This document shows positions 51,376 to 57,364 of a stretch of DNA of 57,364 bases, one piece after another. Within the stretch, counting starts at the first letter, position 1; every line of letters starts with the position of its first letter. Below the pieces are notes generated by a model. That model worked only from the letters and a program-made list of their open reading frames with translations. It searched no databases and had not been told where the DNA came from. A program made the translations under genes and the position numbers. This DNA is from Clostridia bacterium (GTDB lineage Bacteria; Bacillota; Clostridia; Oscillospirales; Acutalibacteraceae): contig JAFSCE010000034.1 of assembly GCA_017436915.1 (NCBI GenBank), positions 1 to 57,364 of the forward strand. The letters are read 5' to 3'.

Positions 51376-51403
51376 GGCGTTTTCCAAAAATCGAAAATTT
51401 TTC

Positions 51404-51432
51404 TTGCAAATTTGACAACGTTTTGCTAAAAT
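51404..51432 (+). promoter_or_regulatory. Promoter of the mgtE leader
   Basis: TTGCAA, 17-bp spacer, TAAAAT with extended -10 (TGC). It gives a leader of about 190 bases before mgtE. Confidence 0.65.
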
Positions 51433-51487
51433 GAAAACGATTTGTGAGCAATATGATAATGATAAAAATGAAAGGAAAGTGAATGCT

Positions 51488-51565
51488 ATGGATACGGGCG
51501 ACCCTCGACAGCGTAACAATAAGATGCCGGCGTCGGCGGTTCATAGTGTTTGCAGACAGGGATAA
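51488..51565 (+). CDS. Leader peptide ORF in front of mgtE
   Basis: 25 codons from ATG 51488 (AGGAAAG eight bases upstream) to TAA 51563-51565. The peptide begins MDTGDPRQRNNK and ends CRQG. The stop codon lies at the start of the loop of the first terminator hairpin. ATG 51483 is in another frame that runs into mgtE, but its spacing to the ribosome binding site is only 3 bases. Coding is inferred from signals, not from homology. Confidence 0.5.
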   Translation: MDTGDPRQRNNKMPASAVHSVCRQG

Positions 51566-51582
51566 GGCATCCCTGATTTTTT
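51557..51582 (+). terminator. First leader terminator (T1) of mgtE
   Basis: Stem CAGGGAT / ATCCCTG, loop AAGGC, then A and six T's. It overlaps the last codons and stop of the leader ORF, so a ribosome at the stop would break it. Confidence 0.7.
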
Positions 51583-51596
51583 GCGTATGCTCGAAG

Positions 51597-51627
51597 CCTC
51601 CCGTCGGAAACGGACGGGAGGTTTTTT
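51597..51627 (+). terminator. Second leader terminator (T2) of mgtE, holding the ribosome binding site
   Basis: 9-bp stem CCTCCCGTC / GACGGGAGG with loop GGAAACG, then six T's. The GGGAGG in the 3' arm is the mgtE ribosome binding site; ATG follows at 51630. When formed, it stops transcription and also hides the ribosome binding site. Confidence 0.8.
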
Positions 51628-51629
51628 AT

Positions 51630-53003
51630 ATGATTGAAAACTGGGAAAACGATCAAGAAAAGTTGGTGCAGTGGCTAGACGAACGGCAATTTTCTGCGAT
51701 ACGTGCATGGCTGAGCGAGCAAAATGCTGTAGACGTTGCCGAGTTGTTTGAAGAATTGCCGAGCACGCAGCAACCAACGCTATATCGTTTATTGCCGAAA
51801 GCGCTTGCGGCGGAGGCGTTCGCGTACATGGATCCGGACACGCAAGAAGTGCTCATTCACGCGTTCACCGATCGCGAACTGGCGGCAATGTTGGATGAAC
51901 TGTATCTGGACGATACGGCAGATCTGCTCGAAGAAATGCCGGCAAGCGTGGTCAAACGATTACTGAAAGTATCCTCGCCGGAAGATCGGAGAGCTCTTAA
52001 TCAAATTTTGCGGTATCCCGAGAATAGTGCCGGTAGCGTCCTGACGACCGAGTTTGTGGGCCTCAAGGCCGACATGACGGTTGCAGCGGCATTGCGCTAT
52101 ATTCGGGTGCATGGGCCGAACAAAGAGACTATTTATACCTGCTATGTGACGGATAACGACCGCCGTCTGCAGGGGGTACTCACCGCGCGCGAATTGTTGT
52201 TGGCACGCGAAGACGATCGCGTGGGTGATCTGATGGATACTCATGTGATTGCGGCGACAACGACCGAAGATCAAGAACAGGTCGCGGCATTGTTTGCTCG
52301 TTACGACTTGATTGCCCTTCCCGTTGTGGATAGTGAAAACCGTCTGGTCGGTATTATCACGGTGGACGACGTTGTGGATATCATGCAACAAGAAACCACC
52401 GAGGATATCGAGAAAATGGCGGCTATTATCCCCACAGACAAACCGTATCTGCGCACGGGTGTGTGGGAATTGTTCCGCAATCGTATTCCGTGGTTGCTGT
52501 TATTGATGGTTTCGGCGACGTTCACGGGAATGATCATCACTGCTTTTGAATCCGCGCTTGCGGTATCCGTTGCTTTGACGGCGTTCATTCCGATGCTGAT
52601 GGGTACGGGCGGTAACAGCGGCAGTCAGTCATCTGTCACGGTGATCCGCTCGCTGGCTCTCGACGATATTCGTCTTGATGATATTTTCCGCGTGCTGTGG
52701 AAAGAAAGTCGCGTGGCGTTGTTGTGCGGTGCGGTTTTAGCAGTGGCAACGTTTCTCAAAATTTTGGCGGTGGATCGGTGGTTACTCGGCATGGCGGTGA
52801 CGTTGCCCGAAGCAATCGTCGTATGCGTTGCACTGTTTATTACGGTATTGATCGCGAAACTGGTTGGTTGTTCGTTGCCATTGCTTGCAAAGCGCATTGG
52901 CTTTGATCCTGCAGTCATGGCGAGTCCGTTTATCACCACCATTGTGGATGCTATTTCGTTGCTGGTCTATTTTGGCGTTGCCTCTTTTATACTTTCCACT
53001 TGA
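51630..53003 (+). CDS. mgtE: Magnesium transporter MgtE
   Basis: 457 residues from ATG 51630. MgtE is a Mg2+-gated channel. An N-terminal acidic helical domain (1-130), a CBS pair (about 135-260, with TCYVTDNDRRLQGVLTA and ALPVVDSENRLVGIITVDDV), then five membrane helices with the selectivity region MLMGTGGNSGSQSS near residue 325. Standard length. The leader with two terminators and a short ORF controls it. Confidence 0.95.
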   Translation: MIENWENDQEKLVQWLDERQFSAIRAWLSEQNAVDVAELFEELPSTQQPTLYRLLPKALAAEAFAYMDPDTQEVLIHAFTDRELAAMLDELYLDDTADLLEEMPASVVKRLLKVSSPEDRRALNQILRYPENSAGSVLTTEFVGLKADMTVAAALRYIRVHGPNKETIYTCYVTDNDRRLQGVLTARELLLAREDDRVGDLMDTHVIAATTTEDQEQVAALFARYDLIALPVVDSENRLVGIITVDDVVDIMQQETTEDIEKMAAIIPTDKPYLRTGVWELFRNRIPWLLLLMVSATFTGMIITAFESALAVSVALTAFIPMLMGTGGNSGSQSSVTVIRSLALDDIRLDDIFRVLWKESRVALLCGAVLAVATFLKILAVDRWLLGMAVTLPEAIVVCVALFITVLIAKLVGCSLPLLAKRIGFDPAVMASPFITTIVDAISLLVYFGVASFILST

Positions 53004-53028
53004 CGGGAACGGCAGATCGGCATATAAT
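53000..53028 (+). promoter_or_regulatory. Promoter of the FMN riboswitch-ribU unit
   Basis: TTGACG, 17-bp spacer, perfect TATAAT. The -35 overlaps the mgtE stop codon. Confidence 0.8.
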
Positions 53029-53043
53029 AAAGAAAATTTAAGA

Positions 53044-53152
<109 letters not shown>

Positions 53153-53163
53153 ATATACTGAAT

Positions 53164-53201
53164 GAAAAAGCCCCGCAGATACTATCTGCGGGGCTTTTCT
53201 A
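53164..53201 (+). terminator. Riboswitch expression-platform terminator
   Basis: Stem AAAAGCCCCGCAGATA / TCTGCGGGGCTTTT, 12 bases after the FMN element and 19 bases before ribU. Confidence 0.9.
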
Positions 53202-53219
53202 ATTTGTGAGGGAGTACAA

Positions 53220-53879
53220 ATGGAAAGAGCAAAAGTATTTGACACAAAACGGATGGTGGTTCTAGCACTGATGGCAGCAGTGGCATACGCTTGCGTAGCG
53301 TTGTTTCGCATACCGGTCGTGATGTTTTTAAAATACGAGCCAAAAGATTGCATCTTAGCGATTTGCGGTATGCTGTACGGACCGTTGCCCGCGTTGCTGA
53401 CGTCGTTTGTTGTCGCGTTATTGGAAATGGTTACAGTCAGTGACACCGGTCCTATTGGGCTTCTTATGAACGTGCTGTCAACGGCTTTGTTTGTTTGTCC
53501 TGCGGCTTTGTTGTATCAACGCAAGCGAAATTTAAAAAGCGCAGTACTGGGATTGCTTTGTGGTGCGGTGTTGATGACCGTCGGCATGCTGTTTTGGAAC
53601 TGGTTGGTGACCCCTTGGTATATGGGGATGCCGCGGCAGGCAATCGTCGAATTGCTGTTGCCCGCATTCTTACCTTTTAACTTGCTCAAAGCGGGACTTA
53701 ACGGCGTACTCACGGTTTTGTTATATAAAACCGTTGTTACCACGCTGCGTAAAGCGCGTTTGGTTCCGCAAACGGCGAGTGTCGGTAATCGCAAGCTCGG
53801 TATCAGCGTATGGGTGATTGGTCTGATCTTTCTGGCAATATTGATTTTGATTCTGTTGGCTTGGCAGGGAGTTCTGTAA
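53220..53879 (+). CDS. ribU: Riboflavin ECF transporter S component RibU
   Basis: 219 residues, six membrane segments. Family features: N-terminal ALMAAVAYACVALFRIPVV, KYEPKDCILAICGMLYGP, and FNLLKAGLNGVLTVLLYK near residue 160. RibU binds riboflavin outside the cell and works with a shared ECF energy module, which is not in the window. It is longer by a C-terminal helix (about 195-218). The FMN riboswitch supports the substrate. Confidence 0.95.
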   Translation: MERAKVFDTKRMVVLALMAAVAYACVALFRIPVVMFLKYEPKDCILAICGMLYGPLPALLTSFVVALLEMVTVSDTGPIGLLMNVLSTALFVCPAALLYQRKRNLKSAVLGLLCGAVLMTVGMLFWNWLVTPWYMGMPRQAIVELLLPAFLPFNLLKAGLNGVLTVLLYKTVVTTLRKARLVPQTASVGNRKLGISVWVIGLIFLAILILILLAWQGVL

Positions 53880-53955
53880 TACGGTTTGTCTCTTGTTGTG
53901 TACGGATACGACTATCCGGGTAAATACGTGTCGGTCGTTTATCTTTTTTCGGCAT
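53803..53955 (-). CDS. Possible small basic protein overlapping the ribU 3' end
   Basis: 50 codons from ATG 53955 (MPKKDKRPTRIYPDSRI) with a strong AAGGAGG site 7 bases upstream. The last 77 bases are antisense to ribU. It is basic and polar, with no recognised domain. The strong ribosome binding site argues for a real gene; the overlap and lack of a clear promoter argue against. Confidence 0.35.
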   Translation of the reverse strand: MPKKDKRPTRIYPDSRIRTQQETNRITELPAKPTESKSILPERSDQSPIR

Positions 53956-54015
53956 GCGGATTCCTCCTTCCACGGTAGTATCTTGCATCCGACATAGAAA
54001 TATACCAAAAATATA

Positions 54016-54045
54016 TTGACAAGACACTGCTCTAAATGACATAAT
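54016..54045 (+). promoter_or_regulatory. Promoter of glnA
   Basis: Perfect TTGACA, 18-bp spacer, CATAAT with TGA in front, 26 bp before the start codon. No clear GlnR box was seen. Confidence 0.65.
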
Positions 54046-54071
54046 ACATAGTAAGAAAGAAGGGTTATCAT

Positions 54072-55409
54072 ATGAGTAAGTATACAGCTGCGGATATCGT
54101 GCGTATCGTTGAAGAAGAAAACGTACGCTTTATCCGCCTGCAATTCACCGATATTTTCGGCGCGTTTAAAAATGTGGCGATCACGGCAAGCCAGTTGCAA
54201 AAGGCGCTGAACAATCAGTGTATGTTTGACGGCTCTTCCATTGAGGGATTCGTGCGTATTGAGGAATCGGATATGTACTTGTATCCCGACTATGACAGCT
54301 TCTTGATTTTTCCGTGGTATGAGGAGAATGAGGGAAAAGTTGCTCGTTTGATCTGCGACGTGTATAAGCCGGACGGCACGCCGTTTGAGGGAGATCCCCG
54401 TGGCTTGCTCAAACGTGTGCTTAAGCAAGCAGAGGAGATGGGCTTCTCGGCATTTAACGTGGGCCCGGAGTGCGAGTTCTTCCTGTTCGATAACGACGAG
54501 AACGGATATCCCACGACCCGCAGCAAGGATCGCGGTGCTTATTTTGAATTGGGCCCCACCGATCTCGGCGAAGCAGCGCGTCGCGATATGTGCCTAACGC
54601 TTGAGGATATGGGGTATGAGATTGAGGCCTCTCATCACGAGTGCGCTAATGGTCAGCACGAGATTGATTTTAAGTATACCGATGCGCTTCGCGCGGCAGA
54701 TAACATTGTGACCTTCAAACTGGCGGTGAAAACCATTGCCCACCGTCACAACATGTATGCCACCTTCATGCCCAAACCGGTTTTCGGCAAGGCAGGTAAC
54801 GGTATGCACGTTAATATGTCGTTGATAAAAGACGGTAAAAATGCTTTTTACGATCCTGATGGCGTGATGGGCCTCAGCAAAACTGCTCATCATTTTATCG
54901 CGGGTATCTTGGAGCATGTGCGCGGTATGAGTGCCGTTACCAATCCGCTTGTAAACTCTTATAAACGGTTGGTGTCCGGCTATGAAGCGCCGGTATACGT
55001 TGCGTGGTCGGCAAGCAATCGCAGCCCGCTTGTGCGTGTTCCCGCATCGCGCGGCATGTCCACGCGTCTGGAACTTCGCAACCCTGACCCGTCGGCAAAC
55101 CCGTATCTCACGTTGGCGCTGTGCTTGGCGGCAGGCCTCGACGGTATTCGCCGCGAGTTAACACCTCCGCCGGCTGTCGAGGAAAACCTGTTTGAGATTG
55201 ATGAGGACGAGCGCGAGCGTTTGGGAATTGCCCACCTGCCTTCGAACTTAAAAGAAGCAGTTCGTGCGATGAAAGCAGATTCGCTGATCCGTGATACTTT
55301 GGGCGAGCATATCTTCACTCGTTACGTGCAACACAAATCGGAGGAATGGGACGAGTACAAGGTGCGCGTCACTCCGTGGGAACTTGATCGCTATTTAGCC
55401 AGATATTAA
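54072..55409 (+). CDS. glnA: Glutamine synthetase type I
   Basis: 445 residues, the length of the Gram-positive GSI-alpha form. It makes glutamine from glutamate, ammonia and ATP. Motifs: [13 protein letters not shown] at the start, [18 protein letters not shown] near residue 50, GPECEFFLF near 135, HEIDFKY near 195, [10 protein letters not shown] near 245, RVPASRG near 320 and [14 protein letters not shown] near 330. The adenylylation-site region of the beta type is absent. Followed after 17 bases by the kinase-like gene. Confidence 0.96.
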   Translation: MSKYTAADIVRIVEEENVRFIRLQFTDIFGAFKNVAITASQLQKALNNQCMFDGSSIEGFVRIEESDMYLYPDYDSFLIFPWYEENEGKVARLICDVYKPDGTPFEGDPRGLLKRVLKQAEEMGFSAFNVGPECEFFLFDNDENGYPTTRSKDRGAYFELGPTDLGEAARRDMCLTLEDMGYEIEASHHECANGQHEIDFKYTDALRAADNIVTFKLAVKTIAHRHNMYATFMPKPVFGKAGNGMHVNMSLIKDGKNAFYDPDGVMGLSKTAHHFIAGILEHVRGMSAVTNPLVNSYKRLVSGYEAPVYVAWSASNRSPLVRVPASRGMSTRLELRNPDPSANPYLTLALCLAAGLDGIRRELTPPPAVEENLFEIDEDERERLGIAHLPSNLKEAVRAMKADSLIRDTLGEHIFTRYVQHKSEEWDEYKVRVTPWELDRYLARY

Positions 55410-55426
55410 GTGGAGGAGAACACGGT

Positions 55427-56059
55427 ATGAGTTCAAATATCGTCATAACCATTGCCCGTCAATTCGGAAGCGGCGGACATGAGATCGGCCGTCGGTTGTC
55501 GAAACGGCTGAATATCCCGATGTATGACAAGGAACTGATCACTCATGCCGCGGAAGAAAGCGGCTTGTCGGAGGAAGTTCTGCATTATTTTGACGAGAAA
55601 CCGACCAACAGTTTGTTGTACTCGTTGTCTACAGGTGCCTATTCCATGGGTGCGGGCGGTGCCGTCAATTATTCCATGCCGGTCAATCAGCAGGTGTTTC
55701 AAGCGCAGTTTGATGCGATTCGCTCAGTTGCGCAAAAAAGTTCTTGCGTGATAGTGGGTCGTTGTGCCGATTACGTGTTGGAAAAGCACGAAGGCCTTGT
55801 GAGTATTTTTGTGCATGCCGATCTGGGTGACCGCATGGAGCGCGTTGCGGAATATGATCACATTACGTTGCCGGAAGCTAAAAACCGTATTGCGAAAAGC
55901 GATAAACGGCGCGCGAGTTATTACAACTTCTATTCCGGCAAAAAATGGGGTGTCGCCGGCACTTATGACCTGTGCATCAATACCAGTACCGTCGGCTACG
56001 ATAATGCGGTGGAATTGATCGCTAAGTTCGTTGAAATGAAACAGGCCCAAAGTAAATAA
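55427..56059 (+). CDS. Cytidylate kinase-like protein
   Basis: 210 residues. P-loop-like start VITIARQFGSGGHEIGRRL, then VIVGRCADYVLEKH near residue 107. This is the 'cytidylate kinase-like' family, close to Cmk but with a changed substrate region; the function of the family is not settled. It forms a unit with glnA (GGAGGAG site, 17-base gap) and ends at a terminator. Confidence 0.85.
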   Translation: MSSNIVITIARQFGSGGHEIGRRLSKRLNIPMYDKELITHAAEESGLSEEVLHYFDEKPTNSLLYSLSTGAYSMGAGGAVNYSMPVNQQVFQAQFDAIRSVAQKSSCVIVGRCADYVLEKHEGLVSIFVHADLGDRMERVAEYDHITLPEAKNRIAKSDKRRASYYNFYSGKKWGVAGTYDLCINTSTVGYDNAVELIAKFVEMKQAQSK

Positions 56060-56066
56060 TCGATTC

Positions 56067-56099
56067 AAAAGGTCCTGCAAATCATGCAGGACCTTTTTT
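56067..56099 (+). terminator. Intrinsic terminator of the glnA unit
   Basis: Stem AAAAGGTCCTGCA / TGCAGGACCTTTT with loop AATCA, then T's. Confidence 0.92.
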
Positions 56100-56166
56100 G
56101 CTAAATACTTCCTTGTAAGTTTCACGCACAACGGCACACTCTAATGACAGAAAAGGAGTGGTAACT

Positions 56167-56346
56167 GTGTCAAAAGGTCTTATGAAATTCATGAGAGGCA
56201 TGGGCATCGGCTTGGCGGTCGGTTGTGTGGCCGGTGCAGTGGGTAACCAGTATATGCACAGCGGCAAAAAAGGCCTCAAGAAAAACCTCGGCAAGGCACT
56301 CAAAAACATGAGTGACCTGGTCGAAGAAGTCGGCGAAATGTTTTAA
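56167..56346 (+). CDS. Small glycine-rich membrane protein (YtxH-like)
   Basis: 59 residues from GTG 56167, with AAAGGAG ending 8 bases upstream; GTG 56158 overlaps that site. One short hydrophobic segment with a glycine-zipper pattern (GMGIGLAVGCVAGAVGNQY), then a basic amphipathic helix and an acidic end. It resembles the small YtxH-like stress-linked membrane proteins. Function unknown. Confidence 0.65.
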   Translation: MSKGLMKFMRGMGIGLAVGCVAGAVGNQYMHSGKKGLKKNLGKALKNMSDLVEEVGEMF

Positions 56347-56364
56347 AAGGACCGACAAGCATCG

Positions 56365-56390
56365 GCACCGCCTGCGGGCGGTGCTTTTTT
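56365..56390 (+). terminator. Intrinsic terminator
   Basis: Stem GCACCGCC / GGCGGTGC, loop TGCG, six T's. Confidence 0.9.
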
Positions 56391-56391
56391 C

Positions 56392-56420
56392 TTGACGAAA
56401 AGGTAAGGGGTTTGTATAAT
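56392..56420 (+). promoter_or_regulatory. Promoter of the membrane-anchored protein gene
   Basis: TTGACG, 17-bp spacer, perfect TATAAT, 30 bp before the ATG at 56451. Confidence 0.8.
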
Positions 56421-56450
56421 ATAGTCGTTATAAAGAAAGTAGGGAGAGAT

Positions 56451-57035
56451 ATGAAATCAGATAATCAGCAAGAACGCAGTCAGCATATTCTGGGCGCCGA
56501 GGATGTTGAACTGCAGCCCCAATTGCCGGATGAGTCCAAACTGCAAGTAACCACAGAGGATCACAAGCAGATCAAATCGACTATTTTAGTGGCAGGGATC
56601 TCGCTACTTGTTGTTGCGGCTATACTTGTGGTGGGAGTCATTTTTGCAAATGTTCCCAAGAAGGAGGACCCGCGGGAATCAACCCCCACCTTTTACGGCT
56701 CGCTTGACGAGGAAGACTTAAAGGAAAAGAAGATTGTTTCCATGATTACGGAAGCTTACTACACGGTAGAAAACGGCATGATGGTTACTATCGGTTTTAG
56801 CAACAACTTAGATACCGATGAACACATTTCCAAGGTGGTTGTTGCCATCTATACCGAAAAAGATGCCGAGCTCGCGAAGGCACAAAGCGAGAGCATGCGT
56901 GAGGATTTTGTGGTGGTGGCAGGCGGCACTAACGAAATCACCATGTACATCAAACCGGAGTACGTATCGATCGCGGACGATCCGCTTGAAACGTTGCGTT
57001 ACGAGATTACCATTGATCACGAAACGGTTGGGTAA
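56451..57035 (+). CDS. Single-pass membrane protein of unknown function
   Basis: 194 residues from ATG 56451 (AGGGAGAG upstream). A polar cytoplasmic N-terminus of about 42 residues, one membrane helix (about 43-65), then an outer domain of about 125 residues with a beta-rich pattern (MMVTIGFSNNLDTDEHISKVVVAIY). No family recognised; immunoglobulin-like folds have similar strand spacing, which is only a guess. Single unit with promoter and terminator. Confidence 0.7.
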   Translation: MKSDNQQERSQHILGAEDVELQPQLPDESKLQVTTEDHKQIKSTILVAGISLLVVAAILVVGVIFANVPKKEDPRESTPTFYGSLDEEDLKEKKIVSMITEAYYTVENGMMVTIGFSNNLDTDEHISKVVVAIYTEKDAELAKAQSESMREDFVVVAGGTNEITMYIKPEYVSIADDPLETLRYEITIDHETVG

Positions 57036-57046
57036 ACACCCTATAT

Positions 57047-57082
57047 AAGGCGGCAAATGCGTGGCGTTTGCCGCCTTTTTTT
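57047..57082 (+). terminator. Intrinsic terminator
   Basis: Stem AAGGCGGCAAA / TTTGCCGCCTT with a 9-base loop, then T's. Confidence 0.9.
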
Positions 57083-57132
57083 ATCTTCGCAAAAAAATCT
57101 TAAAAAATTTCTCAAAAACCCTAAAAAAACTG

Positions 57133-57161
57133 TTGACAAAGTGGGATGGTAGTGGTATTAT
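57133..57161 (+). promoter_or_regulatory. rRNA operon promoter
   Basis: Perfect TTGACA, 17-bp spacer, TATTAT, preceded by an A/T-rich stretch with A tracts (57090-57130) that could act as an UP element. The transcript would start near 57168. Confidence 0.85.
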
Positions 57162-57167
57162 AGCAAA

Positions 57168-57364
57168 GCTGTCGCAAAAAAGGGCAGCACAAGGACCTTG
57201 AAAATTAAACAATGCAAACAAGAAAGAAACACACTACCCGTTAATTAAGATTCATTGAATCCGGTCAATTGAGAGATTGACGTAACGAGAGACGCTAGAG
57301 CGTCTGAGAGAGCTAACGAACAGCTCTGAAGAATGGTGTTGACGGATCGAAAGATCCGTTAATA
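57168..57364 (+). other. rRNA operon leader (16S rRNA starts beyond the window)
   Basis: No gene. The leader holds AGGACCTTGAAAATTAAACA, typical before 16S rRNA in Clostridia, and a row of small hairpins: AGACGCT/AGCGTCT, AGAGCT/AGCTCT and GACGGATC-GAAA-GATCCGTT. These probably serve in antitermination and pre-16S processing. The mature 16S start is not reached. Confidence 0.75.

Noticed and set aside
50461..51519. Long form of the PHP protein starting at 51519
   Set aside because: The extra 73 codons lie upstream of the promoter at 51347-51375 and have no family match; TTG 51300 has the ribosome binding site.
51404..51629. M-box or manganese (yybP-ykoY) riboswitch before mgtE
   Set aside because: The conserved M-box core and the yybP-ykoY core were not found by eye; the leader fits a short ORF with two terminators better. 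A covariance search would decide.
51483..51629. N-terminal extension of MgtE starting at 51483
   Set aside because: It would translate through the leader hairpins and T2, has poor spacing to the ribosome binding site, and MgtE homologues begin near MIENW at 51630.

Overview
The window comes from the chromosome of a low-to-mid GC Gram-positive anaerobe, most likely a Clostridia/Oscillospirales-type Bacillota. The evidence is the gene order rimP-nusA-rnpM-ylxQ-infB-rbfA-nrnA-truB, RNase M5, an LTA-synthase-like sulfatase, a PerR/reverse-rubrerythrin pair, a two-gene SufC/SufB-type Fe-S module, small DUF6809 and DUF6472 proteins, Thr-rich lipoprotein linkers and strong GGAGG ribosome binding sites. 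Many promoters carry an extended TGn -10. No outer-membrane genes are seen.

Layout. 1-3.7 kb: end of an ABC exporter, a lipoprotein, and a convergent rRNA m5C methyltransferase with a membrane protein. 3.7-11.5 kb: the translation/transcription operon from rimP to truB plus an anchored protein of unknown function, preceded by a leader hairpin. 11.5-14.5 kb: Fe-S assembly pair and a leucine-rich-repeat surface protein. 14.5-19.1 kb: a visibly more A/T-rich metabolic cluster (PHP phosphatase, EutH-type permease, DeoR repressor, zinc dehydrogenase, phosphopentose/hexulose epimerase). 19.1-31.6 kb: uvrBA, a G5-M23 peptidase, and a tightly coupled typA-comEC-holA-rnmV-maf chain. 31.6-42.2 kb: yebC, htrA, a two-component system, an LTA-synthase-like enzyme, an SGNH/MBOAT O-acyl transfer pair, a racemase and a Thr-rich lipoprotein. 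42.2-43.3 kb: reverse rubrerythrin and PerR with a perfect Per-box. 43.4-47.9 kb: an accessory island beginning at tRNA-Ala(GGC) and ending at a degenerate tRNA-Ala copy. 47.9-57.4 kb: mntP, mtaB, PHP protein, mgtE, FMN riboswitch-ribU, glnA, a cytidylate-kinase-like protein, small membrane proteins, and finally the promoter and leader of an rRNA operon that continues beyond the window.

The most interesting part is the island. It holds a compact ubiquitin-like conjugation operon on the minus strand: a Ubl protein of the multi-ubiquitin family with a proline-rich repeat leader, an E1-type ThiF adenylyltransferase with an N-terminal DUF6791 domain, and a Cys-rich DUF6527 protein. Next to it lie a Fic AMP-transferase with its own palindromic operator and a DUF6809 protein. 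No separate E2, JAB peptidase or integrase is present. A promoter-hairpin-terminator unit between the Ubl and Fic genes could make a small RNA.

The second point of interest is the mgtE leader. A 25-codon open reading frame with a good ribosome binding site ends inside a first intrinsic terminator, and a second terminator carries the mgtE ribosome binding site in its 3' arm. No M-box consensus was recognised, so this looks like translation-coupled attenuation of a magnesium transporter. All calls come from reading the sequence; no database search was run.
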